From: Antrodiella citrinella
Lineage: Eukaryota; Basidiomycota; Agaricomycetes; Polyporales; Steccherinaceae
Length of the DNA stretch: 51,056 nucleotides
Assembly (NCBI GenBank): GCA_004802725.1
Contig: SGPM01000196.1
Span: 1 to 51,056, forward strand
Direction: 5' to 3'
The notes beneath the pieces are model-generated. The model searched no databases, was not told where the DNA came from, and saw only the letters and a program-made list of their open reading frames with translations. This document shows positions 18,873 through 28,645 of the stretch, in pieces (position 1 is the stretch's first letter; every line of letters begins with the position of its first letter). The position numbers and the translations under genes were made by a program.

Positions 18873-19652
18873 ATGAATTTAAATTTATCTTATAATGGAA
18901 TTATTATAAATTCTCCATTAGAACAATTTGAAGTAAGTAGTTTATTAGGATTTAATGCTCCTATTTTTGGATATTTAAATTTAACAATAACTAACTTAGC
19001 TTTATACTCAATTTTAGTTGTATCAATAATTGTAGCAATACATTATTTAGGTAACAATGAAAGCAAATTAATACCATCTAAATGGTCAATTAGCTTAGAA
19101 AGTTTATTTCAAAGTATAGCTTCAATGGTTAGAGAACAATTAGGTAAAGAAATTTACTTTCCATTCATTTATTCATTATTCTTCTTTATTTTAATTAGTA
19201 ATTTATGTGGTAATGTACCATATTCATTTACAATTACTACTTCTATTATGGTATCTATTGGATTATCATTTACTATTTTAATTGGAGTTACTATTTTAGG
19301 ATTATCTATACACAAATTACATTTCTTCTCATATTTTGTTCCTTCTGGAACTCCTTTAGCTTTAGTGCCTTTATTAGTTTTAATTGAAATGGTTTCATAT
19401 TTAGCTAGAGCTTTCTCTTTAGGAATAAGATTATTCGCTAATGTTGTAGCAGGACATACTTTAATGAAAATATTAGCAACATTCTTATACCAAATGTTCT
19501 CAGCTGGAGTAATTATGTTTGTATTAACTTTAATACCATTTGTGTTATTCTTAGCTATTATGGGATTAGAAATTGCAGTTTCATTTATTCAAGCTTATGT
19601 ATTTAGTATTTTAACTTGCTCATATATTAAAGATTCTATTGAATTACATTAG
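18873..19652 (+). CDS. atp6: ATP synthase subunit a
   Basis: Subunit a of the F0 sector of ATP synthase, which forms the proton half-channels against the c-ring in the inner membrane. 259 residues, normal length; a short N-terminal leader (probably removed, as in other fungi) precedes the helices. The key helix ARAFSLGIRLFANVVAGHTL carries the essential Arg, and the last helix FIQAYVFSILTCSYIKDS has the conserved Gln-Ala-Tyr. ATG start, TAG stop. No intron. atp8, which often lies near atp6 in other fungi, is not visible nearby. Confidence 0.97.
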   Translation: MNLNLSYNGIIINSPLEQFEVSSLLGFNAPIFGYLNLTITNLALYSILVVSIIVAIHYLGNNESKLIPSKWSISLESLFQSIASMVREQLGKEIYFPFIYSLFFFILISNLCGNVPYSFTITTSIMVSIGLSFTILIGVTILGLSIHKLHFFSYFVPSGTPLALVPLLVLIEMVSYLARAFSLGIRLFANVVAGHTLMKILATFLYQMFSAGVIMFVLTLIPFVLFLAIMGLEIAVSFIQAYVFSILTCSYIKDSIELH

Positions 19653-20465
19653 ACCTACTAATTAGGTAGCAAAAAAAAAAAAATAATAAGCCGATACCTA
19701 AAAAAATCAGCCCTTCCTTATGCGTAAGCCCTAGGCCTTAAGCTGGCTTGCGCATAAGGACGGTAGAGGCGTAGGCCAAGCGCAAATATAACTTTGCGCA
19801 AAACCCAGTTGCAATGTACCTATAATACTTTACCTGATAATGGGAATAATTTTACTATTAGTTAAAAAATTTATTTTTAATTATTCTGCTAAAGTATAGT
19901 CTATTCAATTCTAGTATTTTTATTTTATGGTCAATTTGCCCCACATTGAATTGCTTAATATTATCCTGGGTATTTATATTTTTAATTTATTTATTAATAC
20001 TGGGCCCTTATAATTAATATTTCTCCCTCCTTTCCGATCCCTTGTCCCGTGTTCCTATTGCCATAAGGGAGAAGGGTTGGGTAGGCATAAGGGCTAGCGC
20101 TTATTTTAATAGTTTTTTTTTTTTCTTTAAATAAGAAAACTATTAAAATAATAGACAAGTTATCACTTTATTGTTAATAATTAATCTATTTTTGCTATGT
20201 ATGATATACAAGTAAATTTGTAAATTATTGCAATAATTTTGTGTTCTAGGCTATAATATATAGCTAATAAATAAAAGTACTAATTCAAGGAATCTTCCTT
20301 TTTCTATTTGAGTATTATTGTGCAATATTTAATAGATCTTATATTCTAGGTACAACCTGCTTGATAAAATTTAACTTATCAAGTCTATTGCCTTTATTCA
20401 GTTTAATTTGCTAATATTGCTTTTTGAAATTAATCGAAGTCACACAAGGTCACAACAAATTTAAA
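19653..20465. other. Intergenic between atp6 and nad6, repeat-rich
   Basis: Roughly 800 bases without a gene. Holds dispersed repeat pieces (ttccttatgcgtaagcccta, cttgcgcataagg near 19750; gcgcttattttaatag and its inverted partner near 20098-20155). The last 40 bases are open in the nad6 frame, but no ATG is used upstream of 20466. Confidence 0.6.
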
Positions 20466-21089
20466 ATGAAAAATTTATTTATCGATATTTTAGCTTTTTT
20501 AACTCTTCTTAGTAGTGTATTAGTTATTACTAGTAAAAATCCTGTAATATCAGTTATATTTTTAATATCAGTTTTTATTAATGCAGCAGGATATTTAATA
20601 GTTTTAGGTATAGGATTTATAGGTATTTCCTATATTATAGTATACATTGGTGCTATTGCTGTTTTATTCCTTTTTGTTATTATGATGATTAATATTAAAT
20701 TAACTGATATTTTAGAAACAGGTTCTCAATATACTAAAAATATACCTTTAGCTTTACTAATTGGTTCTTTATTTATATATGAATTCTTTACTATTTTACC
20801 ATTTAGTTTTAATAATATATCAGGTTTATCTACTTTATTTGATGCAATATTAACTAGTTTTAACGGTTTATTTTTAAATTACGATCTGGCTATGCCAGCT
20901 AATATTAATGAATTATCCGCAACTACATTTAATCCTGCTATAGCTGATACTACATTTACTAATTTTTTACAAATAGAAGCTATTGGTCATGGTCTATATA
21001 CTTATGGTGCTATTTGGTTAATTATAACTAGTGTTATATTACTAATAGCTATGATTGCTCCTATATTTATTTCTCGTACAAAAATCTAG
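20466..21089 (+). CDS. nad6: NADH dehydrogenase subunit 6
   Basis: Complex I membrane subunit. From the ATG at 20466 the product is 207 residues (MKNLFIDILAFLTLLSSVLV), which matches the usual N-terminus; the frame is open 14 codons further upstream from a TTG, but that leader is hydrophilic and unlike the family. The conserved pi-bulge helix is present (FIGISYIIVYIGAIAVLFLF, then VIMMIN), and a C-terminal helix (GAIWLIITSVILLIAMIAPI). Stop TAG. It stands alone, with noncoding sequence on both sides. No intron. Confidence 0.96.
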   Translation: MKNLFIDILAFLTLLSSVLVITSKNPVISVIFLISVFINAAGYLIVLGIGFIGISYIIVYIGAIAVLFLFVIMMINIKLTDILETGSQYTKNIPLALLIGSLFIYEFFTILPFSFNNISGLSTLFDAILTSFNGLFLNYDLAMPANINELSATTFNPAIADTTFTNFLQIEAIGHGLYTYGAIWLIITSVILLIAMIAPIFISRTKI

Positions 21090-21193
21090 AAAGGGCTTAG
21101 AATCTAATTAATTACTAAATTTCCCCCCCTTCCTTATCCAGGCGTAGCCAGCTACCTTAAGGCATAGGTTTACAATTATTTTTTTTTTTTTAA

Positions 21194-22332
21194 TTAAAGT
21201 GGGTCATTTATAATTAATAGTTCCCTTGCTAAACTTGACACAGATTTAATTTCATTATAATGAATGTAACCAGTATTATCAGTAGAATTTTCAGACATTT
21301 TTGGTGAAATCTTACTAATTACTTCAGTATGATTGGATATAAAATCAAAAAATAATAATCTATATTGATAATGGTTTAAAGTATTCTACTAAAAAGTTAT
21401 CCCATAAGATAGAACAAATTGAACAAATAGTTAAAAATATTAATATAGTTCCAGTTATAAAAATAAAACATACTGATTCTTCTAGCGTAAATTGACTTAT
21501 TAATTGATCTAATTGAGCTATATTTAATGATTCAAAATCTAATAATTTAGAACTCTTTCTACCACCAAATTTTCCATCAATAAATTTAATTACTTCATCT
21601 AAAATTTTTGTAGTATTTTCTAATTTTTGAGTAGTATCTACAACATTAGTGTTAAATTCTTGAACATCTTTAATATCTAAATCATCACAGAAGCCTTGTA
21701 GATATATAGGTTCCAAGATTTTAAATGTTTCATTGAAAAGAATATCTATTATTCTACTTATTAAACTTGAAAAATCATAATCAGAAGGTAAAAAGTTACT
21801 ACTATCTATACCCTTTTTTAATCTCTTCTACTGTTGAATTAACTACAGTCCTATCTGCATGTTTTGACACAGTATCTGCAAAAACTTTTACGTCTTTAAC
21901 AGGTAATCTTTTACCTGCTTCTTCTATACTAGGGCAATCTTGCTCTCAAGTATAAGTTGTTATTCCCCACATAAATCTATTAAATTTTACAGGATTTTCT
22001 ATAGCTGAATGATACATTATTGTTGTAGCAGATATACCTAGAGTATTTATAGAAGCTAAAACTTTTATACGTGGACTTACACCCAGTTTATGTAAAGTAG
22101 CAAATGTTGCTACACCTGTACCAACTGTACGGACACTTTGTGGTACACCACTAGGCCACCATCTTAAAGGATTCATAGGAATATTGTCAATATATCCCCC
22201 TTGAGGAATAGCAAAACTAAAATATGGAAAATCTAATTTAACTACACATGTATATGCATCTAAAAAAAATAATAAGATATTTATTATGATAAAATATATA
22301 ACTATAAATTTTACAATATAGAATATATACAT
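21194..22332 (-). CDS. Plasmid-like ORF, copy B: multi-helix protein with shared C-terminal module
   Basis: Unrecognised family, probably of plasmid origin. From 22332 the product starts with a strong membrane helix (MYIFYIVKFIVIYFIIINIL), then GGYIDNIPMNPLRWWPSGVP and a hydrophobic stretch. At 21948-21946 an in-frame TGA occurs where the frame otherwise continues (EQDCPSIEEAGKRLPVKDVK); a one-base shift in the run near 21808-21816 then leads into ILEPIYLQGFCDDLDIKDVQ and the module also found at 3627-3870 (KFIDGKFGGRKSSKLLDF, hydrophobic helix). A further small shift near 21360 joins a tail that ends NDPL. The gene is thus open over more than 300 codons apart from a TGA and two slips. It may be a degenerate gene, or one read with TGA as Trp and containing homopolymer errors. 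Confidence 0.6.
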
Positions 22333-23059
22333 AGGTAATTTATTATATAAATTAATAAGTAATACACTTACACTATTAATTTTAATATAAAATTATAAAT
22401 TTGTTTAAATATTGTCATTATAGTGGATTTTGTGTTTATTAGATTTAACAAGATTTAGCAGCCAAACCAAAGTGGTCCAATATCTCAGGGTAACTCAATA
22501 ATTAATTAATTTGAACTAAATTTATAAAAATAAATTATTATACAAGGATGTACCACTACTAGGGCTTTTCTTCCTACATTGCCGGTCAATATAAAAAGAA
22601 ATTATGAAACATTATGGTTTAGTTCATCAAATCAAAAAAGATTTAGATTTAATTATAATTTCTAGGAATATTCTAGTTTAAACCTCGCGATTCTAAATTC
22701 CCTTCAGCACTTTCGTTCCCAAAAATTAATACAATCAAAACTAAGATATGGAAATCTAATCTCACTAAATATAAATATAAATATAAATATAAATACAATT
22801 AACATTGTATTATTAATTTTAGTGAAATAAGAATACACTTAAGTGGACTACAACCTTAACCTGAAGATTATTTGCTTAAAGTATACAGTTAGTCTAGCAC
22901 ACAACCCTTTATTTAGATTCTGAATCTGTACCTTCTAAGAAAAATAACCCCTAATTAAGGTTAGTTTAAAAACTTAAATTTTGTCAGAGGGGGAAATATA
23001 TTTTATATAATTATTTTATTTACTTAGCGCTTATTATTTTTCAATTAATTAAGCTTAAA
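22333..23059. other. Intergenic between plasmid-like ORF and cox2
   Basis: About 730 bases. Contains an aaatat tandem repeat (about 22770-22796) and AT-rich sequence; a 25-codon frame at about 22602 (MKHYGLVHQIKKDLDLII) is too short to call. No conserved gene. Confidence 0.55.
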
Positions 23060-23817
23060 TTAAGCAGCATCAATCCAAGATAAGTAATCTTGAACAGAAA
23101 CAGCTTCAATAACTATAGGCATAAATCCATGCCATACTCCACAAATTTCTGAGCATTGACCATAGAAAGTACCAGTTCTTTCAGCTAAGAAAGAAGTTTG
23201 ATTTAATCTACCTGGTACAGCATCTATTTTAAGTCCTAAAGAAGGAACAGCAAAAGAATGTATAACATCTGCACCTGTAATAATTAATCTGATATGTGTA
23301 TCAGTAGGAACAACTACTTTATTATCCACATCTAATAATCTAAATTGACCTAATTCTAAGTCAGATTCAGGTATCATATATGAATCAAATTCAATAGATT
23401 CTCCACTTTCATTAATATAATCAGAATATTCATAAGACCAATACCATTGGTGACCTACTACTTTAATAGTAATTGTTGGTGATATTACTTCATCTAATAA
23501 ATAAAGTAATCTGAATGAAGGGAAAGCTATAGCAATTAAAATGAAAGCAGGACTAATTGTCCAGATTAATTCAATTAATGTACCATGAGTTAAGTATTTA
23601 TGAACTATGGGTGATTTTTTTTTATATTATAGTAATATATTATAGAACCTAAAGCCCAAAATACACCTACACTTATCACAACTAAGTAGAAGAAAATAGT
23701 ATTATGTAATTCTACTATTCCTGAAAATCCTGGTGCAGCACTATCTTGAAATCCTATTTGCCAAGGATGTGGAGCATCATTAAATATAGTACTAATGATT
23801 AAGATCTTTGATAACAT
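23060..23817 (-). CDS. cox2: Cytochrome c oxidase subunit II (one frameshift in a homopolymer)
   Basis: Cox2 carries the binuclear CuA centre that accepts electrons from cytochrome c in complex IV. Start chosen at 23817 ([20 protein letters not shown]), which gives the usual short leader; an in-frame ATG at 23871 adds an atypical extension. Two transmembrane helices, then the CuA domain: [14 protein letters not shown] and [14 protein letters not shown] hold the ligands His, Cys, Glu, Cys, His, Met. The frame breaks at a nine-base A run (23612-23620 on the + strand): upstream codons end NIKKNHP and stop, while [18 protein letters not shown] continues in another frame. One base more or two fewer in the run restores a ~252-residue protein, so this is most likely a sequencing error. 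No intron. Confidence 0.93.
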
Positions 23818-24803
23818 TTTTATTTTTATATTTAGAGTATATATATTCTTCTTAGTTTTTAGCCCTAGCACTATGCCTATCCCTAGGACTTGTCCCTAGC
23901 CTTTTAGGCTAGGGAGAAGGGCTGAATAAGGGCAGGGAGAGCTTTAGCAGCAGAATCCATACCCTAGCTAGATTTTTTTTTAAACTAAAACTATAAGCAG
24001 TATCCAGGCCAGATCTTATATGGCATATATATTATATATATACGCCAGGTAAGTCAGCACGAAATTAATACCTTGTGTAATAATAATTAAAATAATTATC
24101 CTTATACAAGGTATCCTAAGAGTTATCCTAATACAATTCTCCTATTCTTAAGGCGCAAAATAATATTAAGCAAAATTAAATAATAGGGCGATGACTGGAA
24201 TTGACTATATTTGAATCAACAAAATTTAATCTAGTGTAGTCTATACTATGCCCAGCCTTAGCACTGCTAAATAAAAGCAAAATATGGCTAATATATTTAT
24301 ATTTATATTTATATTTTTATTTATAAGATCAGATCCCTTTTATTACTTTTTATTATAAAGCAAATAAATAAAAGCTAATAGAAAATTATAACATAGTTAT
24401 ACATAGAATATTGGTTTTATTGGAAAGTGCATACTTTTTNTTTTTTTCTTTCGAAAAAAAAAAACCAAGCTAACTTAGATACATCTTTTTAATTGTAGTA
24501 TTTTACTCCTATCCCTTTCCGGCCCTTCTAATTAAAAAAAAAAAATCTGCTAGGAGGGAGCTTTTTCTAGCTTTATTTAGGAACTGCCCAAAATATTTAT
24601 ATGTGCAATTTATATGCACAATAATTAACAAAAAGATGTTTAAAAGTCTACACTTCTAACGTTACCGGCTCCCTTGTCCCTAGGGTTAATAGCTAAAGCT
24701 AGAGTTATTTTTGGCACAACTACTTGGTAGTAGCCAGCAGCTTAAGGCGTAGGGCTCGGGCTAGCTACGCTTGGGCAGAAGAAAAAAAATAATAAGAAAA
24801 ACA
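23818..24803. other. Long spacer upstream of cox2 with dispersed repeats
   Basis: About 1 kb. Contains tatccctaggacttgtcccta-type repeat (near 23878), an atttatatttatattt microsatellite (24296-24330), a T/A hairpin (tttttctttcgaaaaaaa near 24443-24463) and ggcgtagggctcgggctagc (near 24745). The + side of this spacer presumably holds the cox2 promoter and 5' leader. No gene seen. Confidence 0.6.
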
Positions 24804-24876
24804 CGAGCCCTTCCAGATTCGAACTGGGACCTTTCCAATCGACAATTGGACACTCTACCAATTAAGCTAAGGGCCC
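24804..24876 (-). tRNA. trnD: tRNA-Asp (GTC)
   Basis: Reverse strand acceptor GGGCCCT/AGGGCTC; anticodon stem TCCAA/TTGGA with loop TTGTCGA (GTC); T loop TTCGAAT; discriminator G. Last of four minus-strand tRNAs between rns and cox2. Confidence 0.93.
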
Positions 24877-24932
24877 CACAAATAAACTTATTTAATTTGT
24901 GCAAGTAAAAATAAAAGGCAAATATTGTTATA

Positions 24933-25005
24933 TTCATTCTACTGGACTCGAACCAATAATCATTTATTTCGAAGATAAACGCTGTACCAATTTAGCTAAG
25001 AATGA
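24933..25005 (-). tRNA. trnR: tRNA-Arg (TCG)
   Basis: Acceptor TCATTCT/AGAATGA; anticodon stem TTTAT/ATAAA with loop CTTCGAA (TCG), decoding CGN; T arm ACTGG-like with TTCGAGT loop; discriminator A. CGN codons appear rare, most Arg being AGA served by trnR(TCT). Confidence 0.92.
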
Positions 25006-25046
25006 TAAGAGAATAGTTTTTTTATGCTAGACTAACTAAAAAAAAT

Positions 25047-25131
25047 TACGAATAAAGAGAATTGAACTCTTACAATGATTCAATTATGAATACCTAAAAT
25101 TCACCTGTCTACCAAATTCCAGCATATTCGT
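25047..25131 (-). tRNA. trnL: tRNA-Leu (TAG)
   Basis: Acceptor ACGAATA/TATTCGT; anticodon stem TGAAT/ATTCA with loop TTTAGGT (TAG), decoding CUN; long variable arm; T arm AAGAG-TTCAATT-CTCTT; discriminator A. Length 85. Confidence 0.92.
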
Positions 25132-25193
25132 ATAGACATTTTGCTATTGATAAAAAAAAAAAAATTGCTTGCAATGCACACCCAATAGTAAAG

Positions 25194-25265
25194 TAGAATG
25201 TACTGGACTCGAACCAGTAACTGTAATGTGTAAGATTACTGTTATAACCTTTTAACTAACTTTCT
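25194..25265 (-). tRNA. trnV: tRNA-Val (TAC)
   Basis: Acceptor AGAAAGT/ACATTCT with one A·A mismatch; anticodon stem GTAAT/ATTAC with loop CTTACAC (TAC); T arm TACTGG-TTCGAGT-CCAGTA; discriminator A. Length 72. Confidence 0.92.
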
Positions 25266-25664
25266 TTTTTTTTATTTATACATAACTTTATCCTATTGCT
25301 TAGTAGTTTAACTAAGCAAATTTATGCCTATTCAAGCCTACGGTTAAGTTAACCATGGGCCAAGATAAATCCAGTAAAGCTAGAACAATAGAGAGGTAAA
25401 ATAATAATATCCAGGCCCTAATTATTTTAACTTGCAAAATAAGGGGGGGGGTAAAAAAACCTTTATTCTACAGCAGCACTTTCCAGTACAGCTACCTTGC
25501 TATGACTTTTGAGATGTCACTCAAACGAATTAACTAGGGTAAATTAATTTAATATCAGTGTTTTGTTTTTTAGTTTAAATTTTCCTTACATAAAATGATT
25601 AAATTTAGCTTTAACACTAAATTTAACTTAAAAACTTAAAGATAAAAAAAAAAAATATTCCCCC
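25266..25664. other. Spacer between trnV and rns
   Basis: About 400 bases on the 3' side of rns (minus strand). Contains a G run (about 25443-25450) and AT-rich hairpin-prone sequence; no gene recognised. The exact 3' end of rns is uncertain and may lie some bases into this stretch. Confidence 0.5.
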
Positions 25665-27310
25665 AATTTCCTCCTGTCTGAGTTCCGCCCCAGCGACAGA
25701 CAGTTAGTTCATCACGGATTAAAGCTTCACCGTTGCGCTAGTGATCAACGATTACTCGAAATTCCTGCTTCATGTCACCGAATTTCAGATGACAATCGGT
25801 AATCAGTTTATATAAATAACTTTTTTTAATGATTAGCTCCTCCTTAAATTTCATAATTTATTCCTGTTAACTTTAAATTTAAATTTAAATTTAAATTTAA
25901 ATTTAAAGTTGATTATAAAAAGGTATAGCGTCACTTTGTGAAAGTTTTAATGGCACGTCTGTAGCCCAGATCATGAGGGCCATAACGACTTGTCTTAGCC
26001 CCAAATGAAACTATTTAAGTATCATTAATAATTAAGTATAAATTAATTACAGGGATTTTGCCCGTTTGTGGAGTTAACCTAACTTCTTACAATACGGACT
26101 GACGACAGCCATGCAACACCTGTACTAAGTATTGTAATAATTTAAATTAAAACAACACTCCTTCTATAAACTATAGAAGTTTGTATTCAAGAAACTGGTA
26201 AGATTTTACGCGGATTATCGTATTAAACAACATACTTCACTTCGTTTGCTCCGAGACCGACTAATTTTTTTGTTTTCAACTTTGCAGCCTTACTCACAAG
26301 GCGGAATGGTTAACGTGTTAACTTCGTCACTAGTCCTGTGGACTAACAAACTACCATTCATCGTTGACAGAGAGGGGTATCTGAGTCCTAATCCAATTTC
26401 CTTTCCTCACCTTCGTTTCTCAGCGTCAATCATTAATGGATAAATGCTTACGCCGACTGCACTCTACCTGGTTTCTACGAATCTCAGCCCTCGACCAAGC
26501 ATAATTTAGTAAATATCCCCTATTTGATTCTAGCTTTAATTCATACCAATTTACATTTCCTTAAATTAAAATTAATACAATAATTTTAATTTAAAGAAAT
26601 TGCTATGTTAAATTAATATTTTCAAAGCAGCCTACAAACCCTTTACGCCTGATTAAGACGATTAACATTTGTGTCTCTGGCCTTACCGAGTCTTCTGGCA
26701 CCAGTTTTAGACGACACTATTAGTAAGGTAATATCATTATTTTCCCTTACGACATCACATTTGTCACAAATATGATTTCAGTTAGCTAGTTCACTCTTAC
26801 GAGCATTGACTAATATTCTTGACTGCTGGTAGCGTGTTTATACAAACAAAATTTAAATATCCTTCCATTACTTGGCCTGGTATAATACCACATCAAGTAA
26901 GGTATAAATAAATAAATTTTACTATCTTTATTAAGGAAATAATTAAAGATATACATTGTATAAAAATCTACTTGGGACATTTCATTCCCAATGTGGCCAT
27001 TTGCTCTCTCAAGCTTAGCTATCGATTGTCGGCTTGGTAGGCCGTTACCCCACCAACAACCTAATCGAAGTAAATAGAATCAATTAGCAGAAAATTTCCT
27101 TTTACATAAAAATAGCTTTTTTTATCTTCTCTTATTTCTAGAAAATATCTCCCATTTATGAAGACTAAAGGGTATCTTATTTACTATTACTCACCTCTAC
27201 ACTTTAATTTCTAATATTATAATATATAAATTCGAAATTAACAATTCGCATGTCTTAAAACTACTGAATAACGTTCAATCGGAACCAAAATTAAATTCTT
27301 TTATTTTATT
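25665..27310 (-). rRNA. rns: Small subunit ribosomal RNA
   Basis: Mitochondrial 16S-like rRNA on the minus strand. Landmarks (minus strand reading): gattgaacgttattcagtag and aagacatgcgaattg near the 5' end (about 27280-27245); the 530 loop ggtgccagaagactcggtaa (about 26703-26684); ggattaggactcagatacccc (about 26396-26376); gcatggctgtcgtcagtccg followed by gttaactcc (about 26112-26070); the h34/35 region acaagtcgttatggccctca (about 25994); and cgagtaatcgttgatcac (about 25760). About 1.65 kb with no intron evident. An (AAATTT)n tract at 25868-25906 expands a helix. Both ends are estimates. Confidence 0.92.
25868..25910. repeat. (AAATTT)n palindromic tract inside rns
   Basis: Six or so tandem copies of aaattt inside the small rRNA. 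As the unit is its own reverse complement, the tract can extend an existing variable helix. Not seen in the neighbouring genes. Confidence 0.85.
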
Positions 27311-27399
27311 TAAACAATAAATTTTTTATTGTTGTATTGTATATGCATGTGCAATATTTATATAACCCTTTTATTTTTTTAATTTTTTAATTTACATGC

Positions 27400-27979
27400 A
27401 TTTTTATTTTTTTTAGCGTATTTATTGGCACATGCGAATAATTTTTATCCTAAAATTTTTTATCTTCATATAAATCTGTTATAATAGCTATCCATCTATT
27501 TTCTATATATTTTTGAGCTTCTCTAAGGTCATTTGTAAATTTAAGAATTTCTTTAATATTAAAGAAATATTGACTAAATTGCATCATTATTTGATTTTAC
27601 ATAAATTTCAGAATTTAAACTATCTGGTTGTGAATACACAACAATATCTTTATTCTCACTTCTTAAACAAGATATTGTATGAAATCCTTTCTTCTGGCTT
27701 TGCTCGGTACTATTAAACTTTTATTTAAGAGCCTTGGCTCCACAAATGATGCGGAAGATTTGTTTTTTCTTCTATGGACTTTTCTTTTGCTTCTTTATTT
27801 TTATTTTACACTTTTTCAATTTGTGGAGGTGTAACCAGCCACTTGTTACTGATGAATTAAATTCATGTTCACTTTTAATGGCATGAAAAGTTTCACTCTT
27901 AATCTGTTTTTCAGTTCTTTCAAACTAGGAGCCTTTTCGAAATCATCAAGAACTGAATCTTTGTCATAATATGAACCTC
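27400..27979 (-). pseudogene. Decayed downstream part of plasmid-like ORF
   Basis: Minus-strand reading after the frame at 27980-28477 continues in shifted frames: DNIKDEVRGSYYDKDSVLDD and FEKAPSLKEL (about 28000-27900), then QIKSETFHAIKSEHEFNSSV (about 27900-27840), later ENKDIVVYSQPDSLNSEIYV (about 27650) and MMQFSQYFFNIKEILKFTND with IENRWIAIITDLYED (about 27590-27450). These look like real protein joined by several slips and stops. I infer a longer ancestral gene, now broken. I do not recognise the family. Confidence 0.45.
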
Positions 27980-28477
27980 TTACTTCATCTTTGATATTAT
28001 CAAATAATTAATTAATAATTTAGATAATCTAAATTCATTTTGGGACAATAAATGTCTTTTTGTATGACTACCTCCGCTAAGTATAAAACTTATATATTCG
28101 AATAAGGTTTTAATTTCACTCCAATCAAAATCTTTAAAAGCTACAATAACAGTCTTTAATTCATCAACATGACCTCCTCTGATCATTCTAAAAAACTGAC
28201 CATTTACTTCTAAAAAGTCATTTATACTCATAGAATAAAATTTGATAGTAAATTTCCCATCTTCCAACTCTTCTTTTGTAAAATTACCATCTCGTTTTAC
28301 ATCGATATGTACAATATTATGTATATTAAACAAATAAGCTTTTTCTTTAATTCTAGATAATGGCTTAGTTAATTGAATATCACCGGGCAATTTACAAGTT
28401 GATACATTTAATTGTGTAATTTTAAATTTTGAATAATCAAAATTTGTATTTTTAAAAAGAAAAGGAAAATACAACAT
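27980..28477 (-). CDS. Unrecognised plasmid-like ORF, 165 codons
   Basis: Not a known mitochondrial gene. ATG at 28477 (MLYFPFLFKNTNFDYSKFK), then LNVSTCKLPGDIQLTKPLSR, a charged middle (VKRDGNFTKEELEDGKFTIK) and a mixed C-terminal part (FILSGGSHTKRHLLSQNEF). No signal for membrane helices apart from the hydrophobic first residues. A one-base loss in the T run near 28005 ends the frame early: the downstream reading (DNIKDEVRGSYYDK) continues the protein. The N-terminal third and the upstream leader occur again at 4192-4428. Origin from a linear mitochondrial plasmid is inferred from the company it keeps; function unknown. Confidence 0.55.
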   Translation of the reverse strand: MLYFPFLFKNTNFDYSKFKITQLNVSTCKLPGDIQLTKPLSRIKEKAYLFNIHNIVHIDVKRDGNFTKEELEDGKFTIKFYSMSINDFLEVNGQFFRMIRGGHVDELKTVIVAFKDFDWSEIKTLFEYISFILSGGSHTKRHLLSQNEFRLSKLLINYLIISKMK

Positions 28478-28573
28478 AAATATAATTGTATATATAAGGT
28501 AGAACTTCTAGTTTTTCTCTATTCATTATTGTTTTTTTTAGGGGNNGGGTAAGCAATAAATAATATATATATT

Positions 28574-28645
28574 AGCCGAAAAAAGGAATTGAACCTTTAT
28601 TTTACCGTCATGAGTGGTAAGTTCTAACCGTTAAACTATTTCAGC
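28574..28645 (-). tRNA. trnM: tRNA-Met (CAT), copy 2
   Basis: Reverse strand acceptor GCTGAAA/TTTCGGC; anticodon stem TACCA/CGGTA-like with loop CTCATGA (CAT); D arm sequence TAGTTTAACGGTTAGAAC; T arm AAAGG-TTCAATT-CCTTT; discriminator T, which is unusual. Its D arm resembles trnT at 13984. Confidence 0.88.

Noticed and set aside
20424..20465. TTG upstream of nad6 as a start codon
   Set aside because: The added residues are hydrophilic and absent from Nad6 proteins; ATG at 20466 fits the family.
26246..26443. 65-codon plus-strand frame
   Set aside because: Antisense to conserved rns (790-900 region).
27513..27716. 67-codon plus-strand frame
   Set aside because: Antisense to the minus-strand coding traces (MMQFSQYFFNIKEILKF); the minus reading is more protein-like.
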